A DNA stretch of 64,000 nt. Origin: Paludibacteraceae bacterium. GTDB lineage: Bacteria > Bacteroidota > Bacteroidia > Bacteroidales > Paludibacteraceae. How positions within the stretch are numbered: position 1 is the stretch's first letter; each line of letters opens with the position of its first letter. Below the pieces are notes generated by a model. The model saw only the letters and a program-made list of their open reading frames with translations, was not told the DNA's origin and did no database searches. Location of the stretch: positions 61,637 to 125,636 of the forward strand of contig JAQVJY010000005.1 of assembly GCA_028694915.1 (NCBI GenBank). The letters are read 5' to 3'. The position numbers and the translations under genes were made by a program. Positions 46,065 to 55,689 of the stretch are shown here, piece by piece.

Positions 46065-47507
46065 TCAAAAAGTGGCTTTTATTTCTTCGTGATCATCAAA
46101 ATGATGTTTAACGCCATTGATGATTTGGTAATTTTCGTGCCCTTTGCCCGCCACCAGCACCACATCGCCTGATTGTGCCAAAGTACATGCTGTTTTAATA
46201 GCCTCTCGGCGATCAGAAATCACTAACACTTTGCGTTTTTCGATCACATCGAGCCCAGCCAACATATCATTCAAAATAGCTTGTGGGTCTTCAAAACGAG
46301 GATTATCGCTGGTCAAAATAACACGATCGCTACCATTAACAGCCTCTTTTGCCATCATAGGACGTTTGCCTTTATCGCGATTGCCACCACAACCAACCAC
46401 TGTAATAAGTGTACCTGCACCTTCACGAATATCGTTGATAGTAGCCAATACATTATTGAGTGCATCAGGCGTATGAGCATAATCCACAATAGCAGTAAAT
46501 CCCGTTGGCGCAGTAATGGTTTCAAAACGACCAGAAACAGCATCCAATGTACTCAAGTGACATAAAATTTCTTGTTCTGAATAACCCAACAACACACCAG
46601 CTCCAAAAACAGCTGTCAAGTTGTAAGCATTAAATTTGCCAATAAATGGCAACGACACTTCGTGACCGTTCATATCAAGTAACATACCTTCAAACGAATT
46701 TTCAAGAATGCGCGTTTTAAAATTGGCCATAGAGCGAACCGAATAGGTTTGTTTAGTTGCTTTGCAATTTTGCAACATGACCATACCATTTTTATCATCT
46801 ATATTGGTAAGCGCAAACGCCTCTTTGGGTAATTCATCGAAAAAACGTTTTTTGGCAGCTAAATAGTTGTCAAATGTCTTATGATAATCGATATGATCGC
46901 GTGTGATATTAGTAAAAATGCCACCTGCAAACTGCAATCCTGCAATACGACGTTGATCGACGGCATGTGAGCTCACTTCCATAAACGCATATTCACAACC
47001 AGCAGCTACCATCTCGGCCAACAAAGCATTCAAATGTAGCGCATCTGGCGTCGTATGTGTGGCTTCTATGGCGCAACCATCCACATAATTACACACGGTT
47101 GAAAGAAGTCCCACTTTGTAACCTAACTTACGGAATAATTGATATAACAACGTAGCAATAGTGGTTTTGCCATTCGTACCAGTAACACCAACCAAGGTTA
47201 AATTATGCGACGGATTGCCATAAAAATTGGCCGCCAACAGACCCAAGGTCTCATTACTTGAAGCCACTTGAACAAACACAACAGATTCTGGCTTATGTTC
47301 AGGCATAGTTTCGCAAACAACAGCCACTGCACCTTGTTCAATAGCTTTGGATATATAATCGTGACCATCGGTAGCGGTGCCACACGTAGCCACAAACAAA
47401 TCGCCTGATTCAACTAAACGTGAATCAAATTGAATATTCCGCACATCAACATCAGCACCCAACTGCTGTTGAATCGCCACGCCTGTCAATAGAATTTCAA
47501 GTTTCAT
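46065..47507 (-). CDS. murE: UDP-MurNAc-tripeptide synthetase MurE
   Basis: 480 residues; adds the third stem residue. [37 protein letters not shown] (P-loop), [15 protein letters not shown] and [13 protein letters not shown] are present. The specificity loop reads [11 protein letters not shown], the DNPR form associated with meso-diaminopimelate, so a DAP-type wall is expected. Confidence 0.97.
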   Translation of the reverse strand: MKLEILLTGVAIQQQLGADVDVRNIQFDSRLVESGDLFVATCGTATDGHDYISKAIEQGAVAVVCETMPEHKPESVVFVQVASSNETLGLLAANFYGNPSHNLTLVGVTGTNGKTTIATLLYQLFRKLGYKVGLLSTVCNYVDGCAIEATHTTPDALHLNALLAEMVAAGCEYAFMEVSSHAVDQRRIAGLQFAGGIFTNITRDHIDYHKTFDNYLAAKKRFFDELPKEAFALTNIDDKNGMVMLQNCKATKQTYSVRSMANFKTRILENSFEGMLLDMNGHEVSLPFIGKFNAYNLTAVFGAGVLLGYSEQEILCHLSTLDAVSGRFETITAPTGFTAIVDYAHTPDALNNVLATINDIREGAGTLITVVGCGGNRDKGKRPMMAKEAVNGSDRVILTSDNPRFEDPQAILNDMLAGLDVIEKRKVLVISDRREAIKTACTLAQSGDVVLVAGKGHENYQIINGVKHHFDDHEEIKATF

Positions 47508-47538
47508 AAGTATATTAATTAATTCCGATCAATATCAT

Positions 47539-49638
47539 TTAATTCCCAAATACCAAACTCACAGTTTGGCCTCTCATGGCTTTCACGCCTGGCTGTATCG
47601 ACTGGCTTTGAACTTTACCACGACCATATAATTGCACACGTAAACCTACACGTTCCATTAAATACACGGCATCTTTAGCTCCCATACCCACCACATTTGG
47701 CACATGATAATCGGAAACTGGGATAGGCTCTGTTTTGTAATTTTGAGCCGCCTGTACGCGTCCCCAAGTTTCACCCGCACTCAAATAATCAAAATTCAAT
47801 TCATCCAACACTTCCGATAAAGCAACCGTTTTCCCTGCTTTAGCTGGAGGTAAACCTGGTGCCACCGTATCCACCACATGGGCTTGTACACTTTGAGCAT
47901 ACACACGTTCGGCAATTGTTTTAAACACACCACCACTCATCAAACCTCCAGAAGGATAACCATTACGTGGTTGGCGAATCACAACAATCGCAGAATACAT
48001 CGGTTTATCAGCAGGAAAATAACCACAAAACGATACTTGGTGCGTTACTGGTTGACCTTTGCCATACTGCAACTGCGCTGTACCTGTTTTTCCAGCAATA
48101 GAAACATAATCGGAATGAACCGCTTTCCCGGTACCTTCTTCAACTACCGCTTGCAACATCATACGAATATCGCTCAAAGTAGACGATGAACAAATCGATG
48201 AATTAATAGTTTCCGTATCAAATGTCTCTAAAATACGTCCATTCTGACTAATCGATTTCACAAAATAAGGACGAATATATTTCCCATTATTGGCTATCGC
48301 ATTGTAAAATGCCAATGTGTAAATTGGTGGCATTTGAACTTCATAACCAATTGACATCCAAGGCAAAGCCGTTTTGTACCAATTTACATGTTTATCTTTT
48401 GGATGACGAATTTTAGGACGACCAGCACCAGGAATTTCAATATTCATAGGTTTACCCACACCCATTTTATACAACTGGTCAACATATTCACTTGGATTGT
48501 GGGCAAAATACTGATCCACCAAACGTGACACTCCAATATTTGATGAATTAGCCAATACTTCCTTAACAGTCAACACGCCATAACCACCCGTTTTATGATT
48601 ATGATCAGTCATAATGCGATTATACATAGGCCATTTCCCATTTCCTGTATCTATAGAGTCGGTAGGTTTCACCAAACCTTTTTCCAATAACACCATCAAC
48701 GACATGGTTTTGAACGTAGAACCCGGTTCCGACATATCACCTACTGCCATATTTACAATTTCACGATATTCGCCAGGAGCCACACGCGACATGTTAACAC
48801 ACGCTTTCACTTCACCACTCACAACATCCATCAGCAAAACACATCCCGAAGCGGCATCTATCTCTACCAATTTATCAACCAATGCACGCTCTGCAATATC
48901 TTGCATTTCAATATCTAAAGTGGTTGTAACATCAAAACCATCTTGTGGCTCAACCACGGGCACATAGACCCAACGACTACCAAGTAGTTCACATTTTGCC
49001 AAACCTGGCTTACCGCGCAACAATGAATCATACGCCAACTCCAAACCAAACTGTCCACCTTTATCGCCTTCGCCATAAATGTTACCAATAGTTCGCGAAG
49101 CCAAAGAGCCAAAAGGTTTAATACGTTTCACATATTCACGCTCTATCAAGCCACTTTTATTGCGTCCTAAACGAAATAGAGGAAATTTTTTAATCTCTTT
49201 CAACTCCGAATAAGTAATTTTCTTTGGATATAACAACAAATTACCTTTACCAGTTTGATAACCATGAGCGATGTAACGACGGTATTCTCCTACCGAGCGA
49301 TCTCCAAATTTACGCGACAGACACAACGCCAACGAATCGATATTTTCTTTAAACAACTCACCATTTTTCATATGAAGCGCCTCTACGCGAGTGTCCATAT
49401 ATAAATAATAATATGGAATGGTGCTTGCCATTAATTTACCATCGTGCGAAAAAATATTACCTCTGTTTGCTGGGACTTCTTTATCAGGACGTTCTAAACG
49501 TTCGGCAACCGCCATCCATTTATCTTTCTCGACCATTTGAATAACCACAATCTTATAAATAGCAAACAAGAACAACACAACCATCACTAAATAGACAATG
49601 GCAAATCGAACCAATATGGATTGATGTGTTGACGACAT
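47539..49638 (-). CDS. ftsI: Septal penicillin-binding protein FtsI/PBP3 with PASTA domain
   Basis: 699 residues; class B transpeptidase of the septum. N-terminal membrane helix (about 9-32), dimerisation domain, then the transpeptidase domain with Ser307 in EPGSTFKT, SSN in LANSSNIGVSR and KTGT in IAGKTGTAQ. A C-terminal PASTA domain (about 630-699; VPNVVGMGAKDAVYLMERVG...) is seen in Bacteroidetes and Gram-positive enzymes but not in E. coli FtsI. Its start lies 9 bases after ftsL. Confidence 0.96.
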   Translation of the reverse strand: MSSTHQSILVRFAIVYLVMVVLFLFAIYKIVVIQMVEKDKWMAVAERLERPDKEVPANRGNIFSHDGKLMASTIPYYYLYMDTRVEALHMKNGELFKENIDSLALCLSRKFGDRSVGEYRRYIAHGYQTGKGNLLLYPKKITYSELKEIKKFPLFRLGRNKSGLIEREYVKRIKPFGSLASRTIGNIYGEGDKGGQFGLELAYDSLLRGKPGLAKCELLGSRWVYVPVVEPQDGFDVTTTLDIEMQDIAERALVDKLVEIDAASGCVLLMDVVSGEVKACVNMSRVAPGEYREIVNMAVGDMSEPGSTFKTMSLMVLLEKGLVKPTDSIDTGNGKWPMYNRIMTDHNHKTGGYGVLTVKEVLANSSNIGVSRLVDQYFAHNPSEYVDQLYKMGVGKPMNIEIPGAGRPKIRHPKDKHVNWYKTALPWMSIGYEVQMPPIYTLAFYNAIANNGKYIRPYFVKSISQNGRILETFDTETINSSICSSSTLSDIRMMLQAVVEEGTGKAVHSDYVSIAGKTGTAQLQYGKGQPVTHQVSFCGYFPADKPMYSAIVVIRQPRNGYPSGGLMSGGVFKTIAERVYAQSVQAHVVDTVAPGLPPAKAGKTVALSEVLDELNFDYLSAGETWGRVQAAQNYKTEPIPVSDYHVPNVVGMGAKDAVYLMERVGLRVQLYGRGKVQSQSIQPGVKAMRGQTVSLVFGN

Positions 49639-49646
49639 ATAGTTAA

Positions 49647-50021
49647 TTAGCGATTAATAACCACAGCTGGTTCGGTTGAAACTTCCAAATTACTCCCTTG
49701 TTCACGCAATTTATCAATCACATACGATTGACGACTCATTTGCATCAACTCCTCCGAAACGGTTAAGGATTCATATTTGGCATCAATCAATTCTTTCTTC
49801 AAACGATCGATATCACGCAATTGCGCTTCGTACGTAAACCTATTATTAATGTAAAAGAGCGCTATCATCACCAAAAATAAAATAAACGGAATTTGACGTT
49901 GCAACCATTCGCGCCCCAATGCCTCACCAGAAGCAACATCCTTCAATGTTATTTTAGGACGCTCTTCGCGCGCTTTATCTTCCAAAGCGACCCGTTCCTT
50001 TATGTTGGTAAATAGTCCCAT
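49647..50021 (-). CDS. ftsL: FtsL-like division protein
   Basis: 124 residues from the ATG at 50021, 7 bases after rsmH; a longer in-frame start overlaps rsmH. A cytoplasmic N-terminus of about 50 residues, one membrane helix (about 47-63) and a periplasmic coiled coil (AQLRDIDRLKKELIDAKYESLTVSEELMQ) match the FtsL-like Bacteroidetes family. Bridges FtsQ with FtsI/FtsW. Identified largely from topology and position between rsmH and ftsI. Confidence 0.88.
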   Translation of the reverse strand: MGLFTNIKERVALEDKAREERPKITLKDVASGEALGREWLQRQIPFILFLVMIALFYINNRFTYEAQLRDIDRLKKELIDAKYESLTVSEELMQMSRQSYVIDKLREQGSNLEVSTEPAVVINR

Positions 50022-50028
50022 CGTTGTG

Positions 50029-50925
50029 TTATTTTTTTTCAGCAATACGTAATTTGGCACTTCTAGCACGAGGATTCTCATTCACCTCGGCATCAGATGC
50101 CACAATCACCTTATTATTAATAGCTTTCAAAGGAGCCACCACTTGACCGTAAAAATCCTTTTCTTGGCGACCTTCAAAATTACCAGCTTTCACATAATTC
50201 TTCACCAAACGATCTTCTAATGAGTGATATGTCAGCACAGCCAAACGTCCTTCAGGAGCCAATACTTGTACCGATTGCTCCAACAAACTTTTCAAAACAT
50301 CCATTTCACGATTTACTTCAATACGGAGTGCTTGAAATAGTTTCGCCATATCCTTCTTTTCGCGTTCGCGCGGGAAGAACACTTTAACAATATCCAAAAA
50401 TTGTGTAATAGTTTCGATAGAAGCCGCAGAACGAGCTACCACAATCGCTTTCGCAATACGTCGCGCTTGCTGTAACTCACCATAATAAAAGAAAATGTCG
50501 GCCAGTTGTGCCTCCGAATAGGTATTCAATACCGAAGCCGCTGTTTGCGAGGCACGTTTATTCATACGCATATCCAAGTCACCCTCGAAACGAAATGAGA
50601 AGCCGCGCGTTTCATCATCAAAATGATGCGAAGAAACACCCAAATCGGCCAAAATGCCATCAACCTGTTCAATGCCGTGATAACGCAAAAAATTAGTTAA
50701 ATAGCGAAAATTACTGCGCACAAAGGTAAATCGCTTATCAACCAAGGCATTCTGCATGGCATCTTCATCCTGATCAAAACCGAACAATCGTCCGCCCTTA
50801 CCAAGACGTTCCAAAATAGCACGAGAATGCCCACCACCGCCAAATGTCACGTCCACATACACCCCATTAGGTTTGATATTCAAACCATCCAGTGTTTCGT
50901 TCAATAGCACAGGTACGTGATACAT
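50029..50925 (-). CDS. rsmH: 16S rRNA (cytosine-1402-N4)-methyltransferase RsmH
   Basis: 298 residues from the ATG at 50925. MYHVPVLLNETLDGL is the canonical start. SAM binding: VDVTFGGGGHSRAILERLG and GILADLGVSSHHFDD. LTYHSLEDRLVKNYVK and NPRARSAKLRIAEKK close the domain. Second gene of the dcw run after mraZ. Confidence 0.97.
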   Translation of the reverse strand: MYHVPVLLNETLDGLNIKPNGVYVDVTFGGGGHSRAILERLGKGGRLFGFDQDEDAMQNALVDKRFTFVRSNFRYLTNFLRYHGIEQVDGILADLGVSSHHFDDETRGFSFRFEGDLDMRMNKRASQTAASVLNTYSEAQLADIFFYYGELQQARRIAKAIVVARSAASIETITQFLDIVKVFFPREREKKDMAKLFQALRIEVNREMDVLKSLLEQSVQVLAPEGRLAVLTYHSLEDRLVKNYVKAGNFEGRQEKDFYGQVVAPLKAINNKVIVASDAEVNENPRARSAKLRIAEKK

Positions 50926-50960
50926 AAGCAATTAGTAATTAATTTAGAAATTCAGAATAA

Positions 50961-51419
50961 TCAATCAACACTTTTTTTCATCATTTTTTCAGCCAAACGT
51001 TTCGCAAAATCGTTCGACGACAAGCGAGAGTGTTCATAAGCGGCCTTATCCCACAAAGCAATGCGATCTAGCATTCCCACAAAAAGGACATCTAGCGATA
51101 CGCCAATTTGTTGAAGATAGCGTTTAGAAATCAACACACGACCTTGCGAGTCGATATCCAGCCATTCTGCATCCGACACAAATTGCATCAACAACATTTG
51201 ATCGTCAGAATTCCACTCATCAAGCTTCTCTTTGAAGTCGGCAACCTTACGATTCCAAACGCCTTCAGGGTACAAAATCAAGCAGGCATTATTGGGATCC
51301 ATACGCATCACCAAACGCTCTCTTTCGCCCTCTGGAAGCTGCTTCCGATAAGATGCTGGGATAAAAATTCGCCCCTTAACATCTGCCTTCGCTTCAATAT
51401 TTCCGATAAATGTTGCCAT
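50961..51419 (-). CDS. mraZ: Transcriptional regulator / division protein MraZ
   Basis: 152 residues; DNA-binding repressor that forms rings and binds upstream of its own operon. Two SpoVT/AbrB-like repeats: DVKGRIFIPASYRKQL (about 13-28) and IDSQGRVLISKRYLQQIG (about 91-108). A good Shine-Dalgarno (AAGGAG) precedes the ATG by about 6 bases. Opens the dcw cluster, with candidate MraZ repeats upstream at 51471-51486. Confidence 0.97.
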   Translation of the reverse strand: MATFIGNIEAKADVKGRIFIPASYRKQLPEGERERLVMRMDPNNACLILYPEGVWNRKVADFKEKLDEWNSDDQMLLMQFVSDAEWLDIDSQGRVLISKRYLQQIGVSLDVLFVGMLDRIALWDKAAYEHSRLSSNDFAKRLAEKMMKKSVD

Positions 51420-51765
51420 AGCACTCCTTATTAATTATTCTGGGTGTAAAATTACAATATAAATTTAATTCCCCACATTCCCCCACAAAAAACTTATCAA
51501 CAATATTTACCTACAATATAAACATACAAAACGGACTTATTAACAACTTTATAAACACCTTTAACACTATTAACATATTCAATAAATAATTGATTTACAA
51601 TACAATTCAAGGAATTAACTTAAGATCAAAAGGCAAATGGCGAAAAGTGGGGAAATTTTTGGTATATCTCCTCAAAATAACGCGTTAAAAACACCTATTT
51701 TCAACCAGCAAAAACCCGCAAAAGCGTTTTCTTGTGTTCGCACAACGAATTTGTTATAAAATATT
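51420..51765. other. A/T-rich gap upstream of mraZ and infC
   Basis: No gene seen. It holds candidate MraZ repeats (51471-51486), a weak -7 TAATTTTAC for mraZ on the minus strand (51446-51454), and a run of TTAACA/TTATCAACA-like stretches at 51490-51575. A GTGGGGAAA on the plus strand near 51649 resembles the MraZ repeats. The infC promoter lies at the right end. Confidence 0.6.
51471..51486 (-). promoter_or_regulatory. Candidate MraZ operator repeats
   Basis: On the minus strand GTGGGGGAAT and GTGGGGAATT follow one another with a 10-base period, matching the known GTGGG-type MraZ repeats spaced one helical turn. They overlap the probable -33 region of mraZ, so binding would repress the dcw operon. 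Confidence 0.65.
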
Positions 51766-51796
51766 TTGCCAAGCAGAAAAAACATCGTATATTTGC
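51765..51796 (+). promoter_or_regulatory. -33/-7 promoter of infC
   Basis: TTTG (51765-51768) and TATATTTGC (51788-51796), 19 bases apart. It excludes the in-frame ATG at 51766 as the infC start. Confidence 0.82.
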
Positions 51797-51855
51797 GAGC
51801 CCAAAAATCGTATGGGCAACTAATATTAACTTTAACCAATCGGGAGGACTGTACA

Positions 51856-52404
51856 ATAGCTAAGCAGTTGATTATCAAAAAAAGAAACGAAGAAGCGCAC
51901 CGCATTAACGAGAAAATTCGTGGTGTGAGAGAAGTTCGTTTAGTTGGCGAGAATGTCGAAGTTGGCGTTTATCCTATAGAACGCGCACTAACCATAGCCG
52001 ACGATTTAAATCTTGATCTAGTTGAAATTTCGCCTAATGCGGAACCACCCGTATGCCGTGTTGTTGATTATCAAAAATTCCTCTATCAGCAAAAGAAGAG
52101 AGAAAAAGAGATCAAAGCCAAAACTGTAAAAATGGTGGTTAAAGAGATTCGTTTCGGTCCACAAACCGACGACCACGACTACAATTTCAAGCTTAAACAC
52201 GCACAATCGTTCCTAAAAGAAGGTTGTAAAGTCAAAGCATTTGTATTCTTTAAAGGTCGCTCTATCTTATTTAAAGAACAAGGTGAAGTATTATTACTTC
52301 GTTTTGCAAACGATTTAGAAGATATTGCCAAAGTTGATTCATTACCAGTACTCGAAGGTAAGCGCATGATTATCATGCTGTCGCCAAAAAGCACAAAAAA
52401 ATAA
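51856..52404 (+). CDS. infC: Translation initiation factor IF-3, probable AUA start
   Basis: 182 residues if ATA at 51856 is the start. It has a strong Shine-Dalgarno, GGGAGGA (51842-51848), 7 bases upstream. Non-AUG starts (AUU, AUC, AUA) are typical of infC and let IF-3 repress its own translation. TTG at 51868 is an alternative. The protein fits: [45 protein letters not shown] and [20 protein letters not shown]. Followed by rpmI and rplT in the conserved infC operon. Confidence 0.92.
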   Translation: MAKQLIIKKRNEEAHRINEKIRGVREVRLVGENVEVGVYPIERALTIADDLNLDLVEISPNAEPPVCRVVDYQKFLYQQKKREKEIKAKTVKMVVKEIRFGPQTDDHDYNFKLKHAQSFLKEGCKVKAFVFFKGRSILFKEQGEVLLLRFANDLEDIAKVDSLPVLEGKRMIIMLSPKSTKK

Positions 52405-52440
52405 GAAGTTTTTTTTATTAATTTATAATTATACTGAGAA

Positions 52441-52638
52441 ATGCCAAAAATGAAAACTAATTCCGGTGCCAAAAAGAGGTTTGCCCTTACCGGATCAGGA
52501 AAAATCAAACGGAAACATGCTTTTAAAAGCCACATTCTAACTAAAAAAACGTTGAAACAAAAACGTAATTTAACTCATTCAGGACTTGTTAGTTCTGTTG
52601 ACGAAAAGAACGTTAAAGCGTTATTAGCACTTAGATAA
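52441..52638 (+). CDS. rpmI: Ribosomal protein bL35
   Basis: 65 residues, highly basic. [36 protein letters not shown] is the bL35 signature. Second gene of infC-rpmI-rplT, with 36 bases to infC and 96 to rplT. Confidence 0.98.
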   Translation: MPKMKTNSGAKKRFALTGSGKIKRKHAFKSHILTKKTLKQKRNLTHSGLVSSVDEKNVKALLALR

Positions 52639-52734
52639 CTTTTAATTGTACAGAATTTAACTTTAGTGATTAACCGAGTGATTAGCCGAAAGATTCCGAT
52701 AATGGAACGCTAACATTCAAAAAAGAAAAAAATT

Positions 52735-53088
52735 ATGCCAAGATCAGTAAATCACGTTGCCTCAAGAGCAAAACGTAAAAGAATTTTGAAACTTACCCGT
52801 GGGTATTTTGGTGCACGTCGCAATGTTTGGACGGTAGCAAAAAATACGTGGGAAAAAGGTTTGCAATATGCATTCCGCGATCGTAAAGCTAAAAAACGTA
52901 ACTTCCGCGCATTGTGGATTCAACGTATCAACGCTGCAGCTCGCATGGAAGGAATGTCTTATTCTCAACTTATGGGCGCTTTACACAAATCAGGTATCGC
53001 CATGAACCGCAAAGTATTGGCAGACCTTGCTATGAATCACCCAGAAGCATTCAAAGCTATCGTAAAAAAAGCCGCTAAAACTAAATAA
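52735..53088 (+). CDS. rplT: Ribosomal protein bL20
   Basis: 117 residues. [37 protein letters not shown] and [26 protein letters not shown] are canonical bL20. It assembles early on 23S rRNA and, in other bacteria, represses its own operon. The 96-base spacer upstream contains short GTGATTA/CGATAAT-like repeats that might fold, but I cannot define a leader structure. Confidence 0.98.
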   Translation: MPRSVNHVASRAKRKRILKLTRGYFGARRNVWTVAKNTWEKGLQYAFRDRKAKKRNFRALWIQRINAAARMEGMSYSQLMGALHKSGIAMNRKVLADLAMNHPEAFKAIVKKAAKTK

Positions 53089-53105
53089 GTTTAACGGTAT
53101 CCGAT

Positions 53106-53143
53106 AAAAAAAGAGAACGCCAATTTGGTGTTCTCTTTTTTTT
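53106..53143. terminator. Bidirectional terminator between rplT and DJ-1 gene
   Basis: AAAAAAAGAGAACGCC and GGTGTTCTCTTTTTTTT with one G-T wobble, loop AATTT. T runs on both strands. Confidence 0.9.
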
Positions 53144-53163
53144 GTATCAAGTTGTAATCTAAT

Positions 53164-53700
53164 TTAAAACATGGCCTTTTTAATAGCCTCAGCCACAGAA
53201 TCGCCTTTAATATCGGCCACCAACTTTAAAGCAAAATCCAAAGCATAAGCAGGACCTTTAGCCGTTATAATGTGTTGCGACTGCACTACATTTTGGTCAC
53301 TCAAACGGGCGCCTTGTAATTCGTGTTCAAAACCCGGATAACAAATAACATCCAATCCTTGCAGCAAACCTAAGCGACCTAACACCAAGGGAGCAGCACA
53401 AATGGCTGCTAAAGGTTTTTGAGCCTCATGGTGCGCTTGTAAATGTGCTGTAAGTGGTTTACAATTTGATAAGTTAGTAGCCCCTGGCATTCCTCCTGGT
53501 AAAATCAAATAGTGAGCCGCTTCAAAATCAACATCTTTAAGCACGCAATCAGCCAAAACCGTTATAGCATGGGCACCTACGACGTTTAAATCATCGGTAA
53601 TAGATACGGATTTCACCGAAATATCAGCACGGCGCAACACATCGATTACGGTTAATGCCTCAATTTCTTCAAAACCTGGAGCTAAAAAGATGTAATTCAT
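53164..53700 (-). CDS. DJ-1 family protein (predicted glyoxalase/deglycase)
   Basis: 178 residues from the ATG at 53700; an in-frame GTG at 53712 is possible. FLAPGFEEIEALTVIDVLRRADI, LPGGMPGATNL and AAICAAPLVLGRLGLLQG (nucleophile Cys in AICAAP) place it in the DJ-1/ThiJ class with Glu in GFEEIE. Family members detoxify methylglyoxal; the reaction here is inferred. Immediately follows tonB, probably cotranscribed. Confidence 0.92.
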   Translation of the reverse strand: MNYIFLAPGFEEIEALTVIDVLRRADISVKSVSITDDLNVVGAHAITVLADCVLKDVDFEAAHYLILPGGMPGATNLSNCKPLTAHLQAHHEAQKPLAAICAAPLVLGRLGLLQGLDVICYPGFEHELQGARLSDQNVVQSQHIITAKGPAYALDFALKLVADIKGDSVAEAIKKAMF

Positions 53701-53712
53701 TTTATACAGCAC

Positions 53713-54459
53713 TTAATTCAATCTAAATTGATAAGTAATTGTTCCCATAGCCACATCGCTACCAGCTGTAAATTTAGTACGTTTAGCCGCCTGAAGTGAT
53801 GCATCACGTAGTTCTTTATTACTTATATTGGAACCAGAGGCAATCGATACATCAGTCACATTTCCCGCTCTATCGACTCGAATATTAACAATAATACGTC
53901 CCTCTTGATCTCCATTGTAAGCCGGTTTTGGCAAACCTCCATTTAATGAACGACCAGCAAGCGACCACGAATGTCCACCCGACGAACCTGAACCAGCAGG
54001 ATTGCCTTGCATGGCATCACCAGTTGTATTTCCACTGCCAGCTCCAGGGGATTTACCAAAAGCTCCAGCAGCCGCTTTCGCTTGATCAATTTTGCGTTGA
54101 TTTTCAGCAGCAATGCGTTGTTGTTCTTGGCGTCGTTGTTCCTCCAACAGACGTTGGCGTTCTTCTTCTTTGCGTTTTTTCTCTTTTTCCTTAGCAGCCA
54201 ACACTACCGATTCGTCATCTTGAGTCATCAAATCCTCATTTTTAGGAGTCGATACTGGTGGAACGACAGGAGCCACAGCTGTAGGCGGAGCCACTAGCTC
54301 CGATTGTCCAAAACCCTCGATTTCTTCGCCAAAGCTCACCATAAGACCTTCGTCTATATCTTTTTTAGATATAGAAAAGCCAAACAGCAGCAAAATAGCT
54401 AATACTATTCCGCAAACAACGACCGTTCCTACAGATGCGTATAGTTCAGATTTTTTCAT
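53713..54459 (-). CDS. TonB/TolA-like energy transducer
   Basis: 248 residues. N-terminal membrane helix (about 10-30), a short Val/Pro segment, a charged Lys/Glu/Arg/Gln coiled coil (88-130) like TolA domain II, a Gly/Ser-rich spacer, then a TonB C-terminal domain (about 175-248; YNGDQEGRIIVNIRVDRAGNVTDVSIASGS...). It sits directly after exbD, so transmits the proton-motive force of ExbB/ExbD to the outer membrane. The coil instead of a long Pro-rich spacer makes a Tol-like role plausible. Confidence 0.9.
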   Translation of the reverse strand: MKKSELYASVGTVVVCGIVLAILLLFGFSISKKDIDEGLMVSFGEEIEGFGQSELVAPPTAVAPVVPPVSTPKNEDLMTQDDESVVLAAKEKEKKRKEEERQRLLEEQRRQEQQRIAAENQRKIDQAKAAAGAFGKSPGAGSGNTTGDAMQGNPAGSGSSGGHSWSLAGRSLNGGLPKPAYNGDQEGRIIVNIRVDRAGNVTDVSIASGSNISNKELRDASLQAAKRTKFTAGSDVAMGTITYQFRLN

Positions 54460-54876
54460 TTATTTTTCAGCCACTTTAGTCGCAATAACTAACTTCATTT
54501 TATTTTGGTTGGCAATATCCAACACACGAACAACCTGTTTGTAAGGAACTTCTTCATCAGCATGAAGAGCCACATACAACGTTGAATCGGCCGCTTGAGC
54601 CGCTTTTAACATCGGTTCAAGGCGCTCAAAATCGACATATTGAGGAGCTTCGACGCCTTCGGCAATGCTGAATGCTCCGTCACGATCGATACCCACTTTG
54701 ATAATATTTGCCTTAGTAGCCGTTTTAGCTTTACTTTGAGGCAAATTGACCTTCATATCATTCGGAGACGACATGGTTGAAGCTATCATAAAAAATAATA
54801 GCAGCAAAAAGATAATGTCAGTCATCGACGACATGCTAAAAGAAGCGTCAATTTTATTTCGTTTTTTAATAGCCAT
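54460..54876 (-). CDS. Biopolymer transport protein ExbD/TolR
   Basis: 138 residues. One membrane helix, TDIIFLLLLFFMIAST, with its conserved Asp near residue 19 (proton path), and a periplasmic domain with EEVPYKQVVRVLDIANQNKM near the end. Single base before tonB and 28 after exbB; assembles with the ExbB channel. Confidence 0.95.
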   Translation of the reverse strand: MAIKKRNKIDASFSMSSMTDIIFLLLLFFMIASTMSSPNDMKVNLPQSKAKTATKANIIKVGIDRDGAFSIAEGVEAPQYVDFERLEPMLKAAQAADSTLYVALHADEEVPYKQVVRVLDIANQNKMKLVIATKVAEK

Positions 54877-54904
54877 ATCTTACGTTTTTTGACAATTCGT
54901 CAAG

Positions 54905-55660
54905 TTATTTTTTACCAGCAGCGGGCTCGTTCAATAAATCCATGAATTCCATGCTACGCATTTCCAAGCGGCGCATAACTTCACCCACTTTACCTACTAA
55001 ATAATTGTACGCAAAGAAAGCACAAACACCCACAATTAACCCAGCAACAGTAGTTACCATAGCGGTATAAATACCACCCGACAATTGACTCAAATTAATG
55101 GTGTTACCACCAGCTTGCTCCATTTCAAAAAATGCTTGAACCATACCAAGTACAGTACCCAAAAATCCTAACATTGGTGCACCACCAGAAGTTGTTGCCA
55201 ACAATCCAAGTCCTTTTTCCAATTTAGCAACTTCAATACTTCCCACATTCTCAATAGCTACTTGCACATCGCCCATAGGACGACCCAAACGGCTAATACC
55301 TTTTTCAATCATACGAGCCGATGGTGAATTTGTATCACGGCACAAGTTCAACGCCGATTCCAATTTACCGTCGTAAATATAATCTTTTATGCGATTCATG
55401 AACGACGCATCTTCTTTAGATGCCTTATGCAATGTAATTGTACGTTCTATAAAAATATAAATAGCCAAAACAAACAATAAAGCGATAGGAATCATAATCC
55501 ATCCGCCCTTAACAGCCATATCAAAGAAACTCAATGTTTTAGCAGCTTCAACTACTGGAGCTGCTGCTATTGGAGCTGCCACAGGCGCTGCTGTTGGAAC
55601 GGCTGCCATAGTTGTATCGGCCACGGCAGCTACAGTTTGTAATAAAATAGTAAGATTCAT
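54905..55660 (-). CDS. MotA/TolQ/ExbB proton channel protein
   Basis: 251 residues. Leader segment rich in Ala/Val/Pro (about 10-38), then three membrane segments (about 52-72, 150-172, 196-218). GLLATTSGGAPMLGFLGTVLGMVQAFFEM and GIYTAMVTTVAGLIVGV are the ExbB/TolQ signatures. Uses proton flow to drive the TonB-like partner. Preceded by pdxJ, a recurrent Bacteroidetes arrangement. Confidence 0.95.
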   Translation of the reverse strand: MNLTILLQTVAAVADTTMAAVPTAAPVAAPIAAAPVVEAAKTLSFFDMAVKGGWIMIPIALLFVLAIYIFIERTITLHKASKEDASFMNRIKDYIYDGKLESALNLCRDTNSPSARMIEKGISRLGRPMGDVQVAIENVGSIEVAKLEKGLGLLATTSGGAPMLGFLGTVLGMVQAFFEMEQAGGNTINLSQLSGGIYTAMVTTVAGLIVGVCAFFAYNYLVGKVGEVMRRLEMRSMEFMDLLNEPAAGKK

Positions 55661-55689
55661 ATTAAATTAATTTTTAGATAATTACAAAA

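Noticed and set aside
51490..51600. Cluster of TTATCAACA/TTATTAACA-like words resembling DnaA boxes, possible oriC
   Set aside because: None matches TTATCCACA exactly, there is no dnaA, dnaN or gidA nearby, and A/T-rich sequence gives such words by chance.
51766..51855. N-terminal extension of IF-3 beginning at the ATG at 51766
   Set aside because: The promoter -7 element at 51788-51796 lies downstream of this ATG, and the extension has no similarity to IF-3.
52639..52734. L20 autoregulatory leader between rpmI and rplT
   Set aside because: No pairing could be drawn that convincingly mimics the L20 site; the region has only short imperfect repeats.
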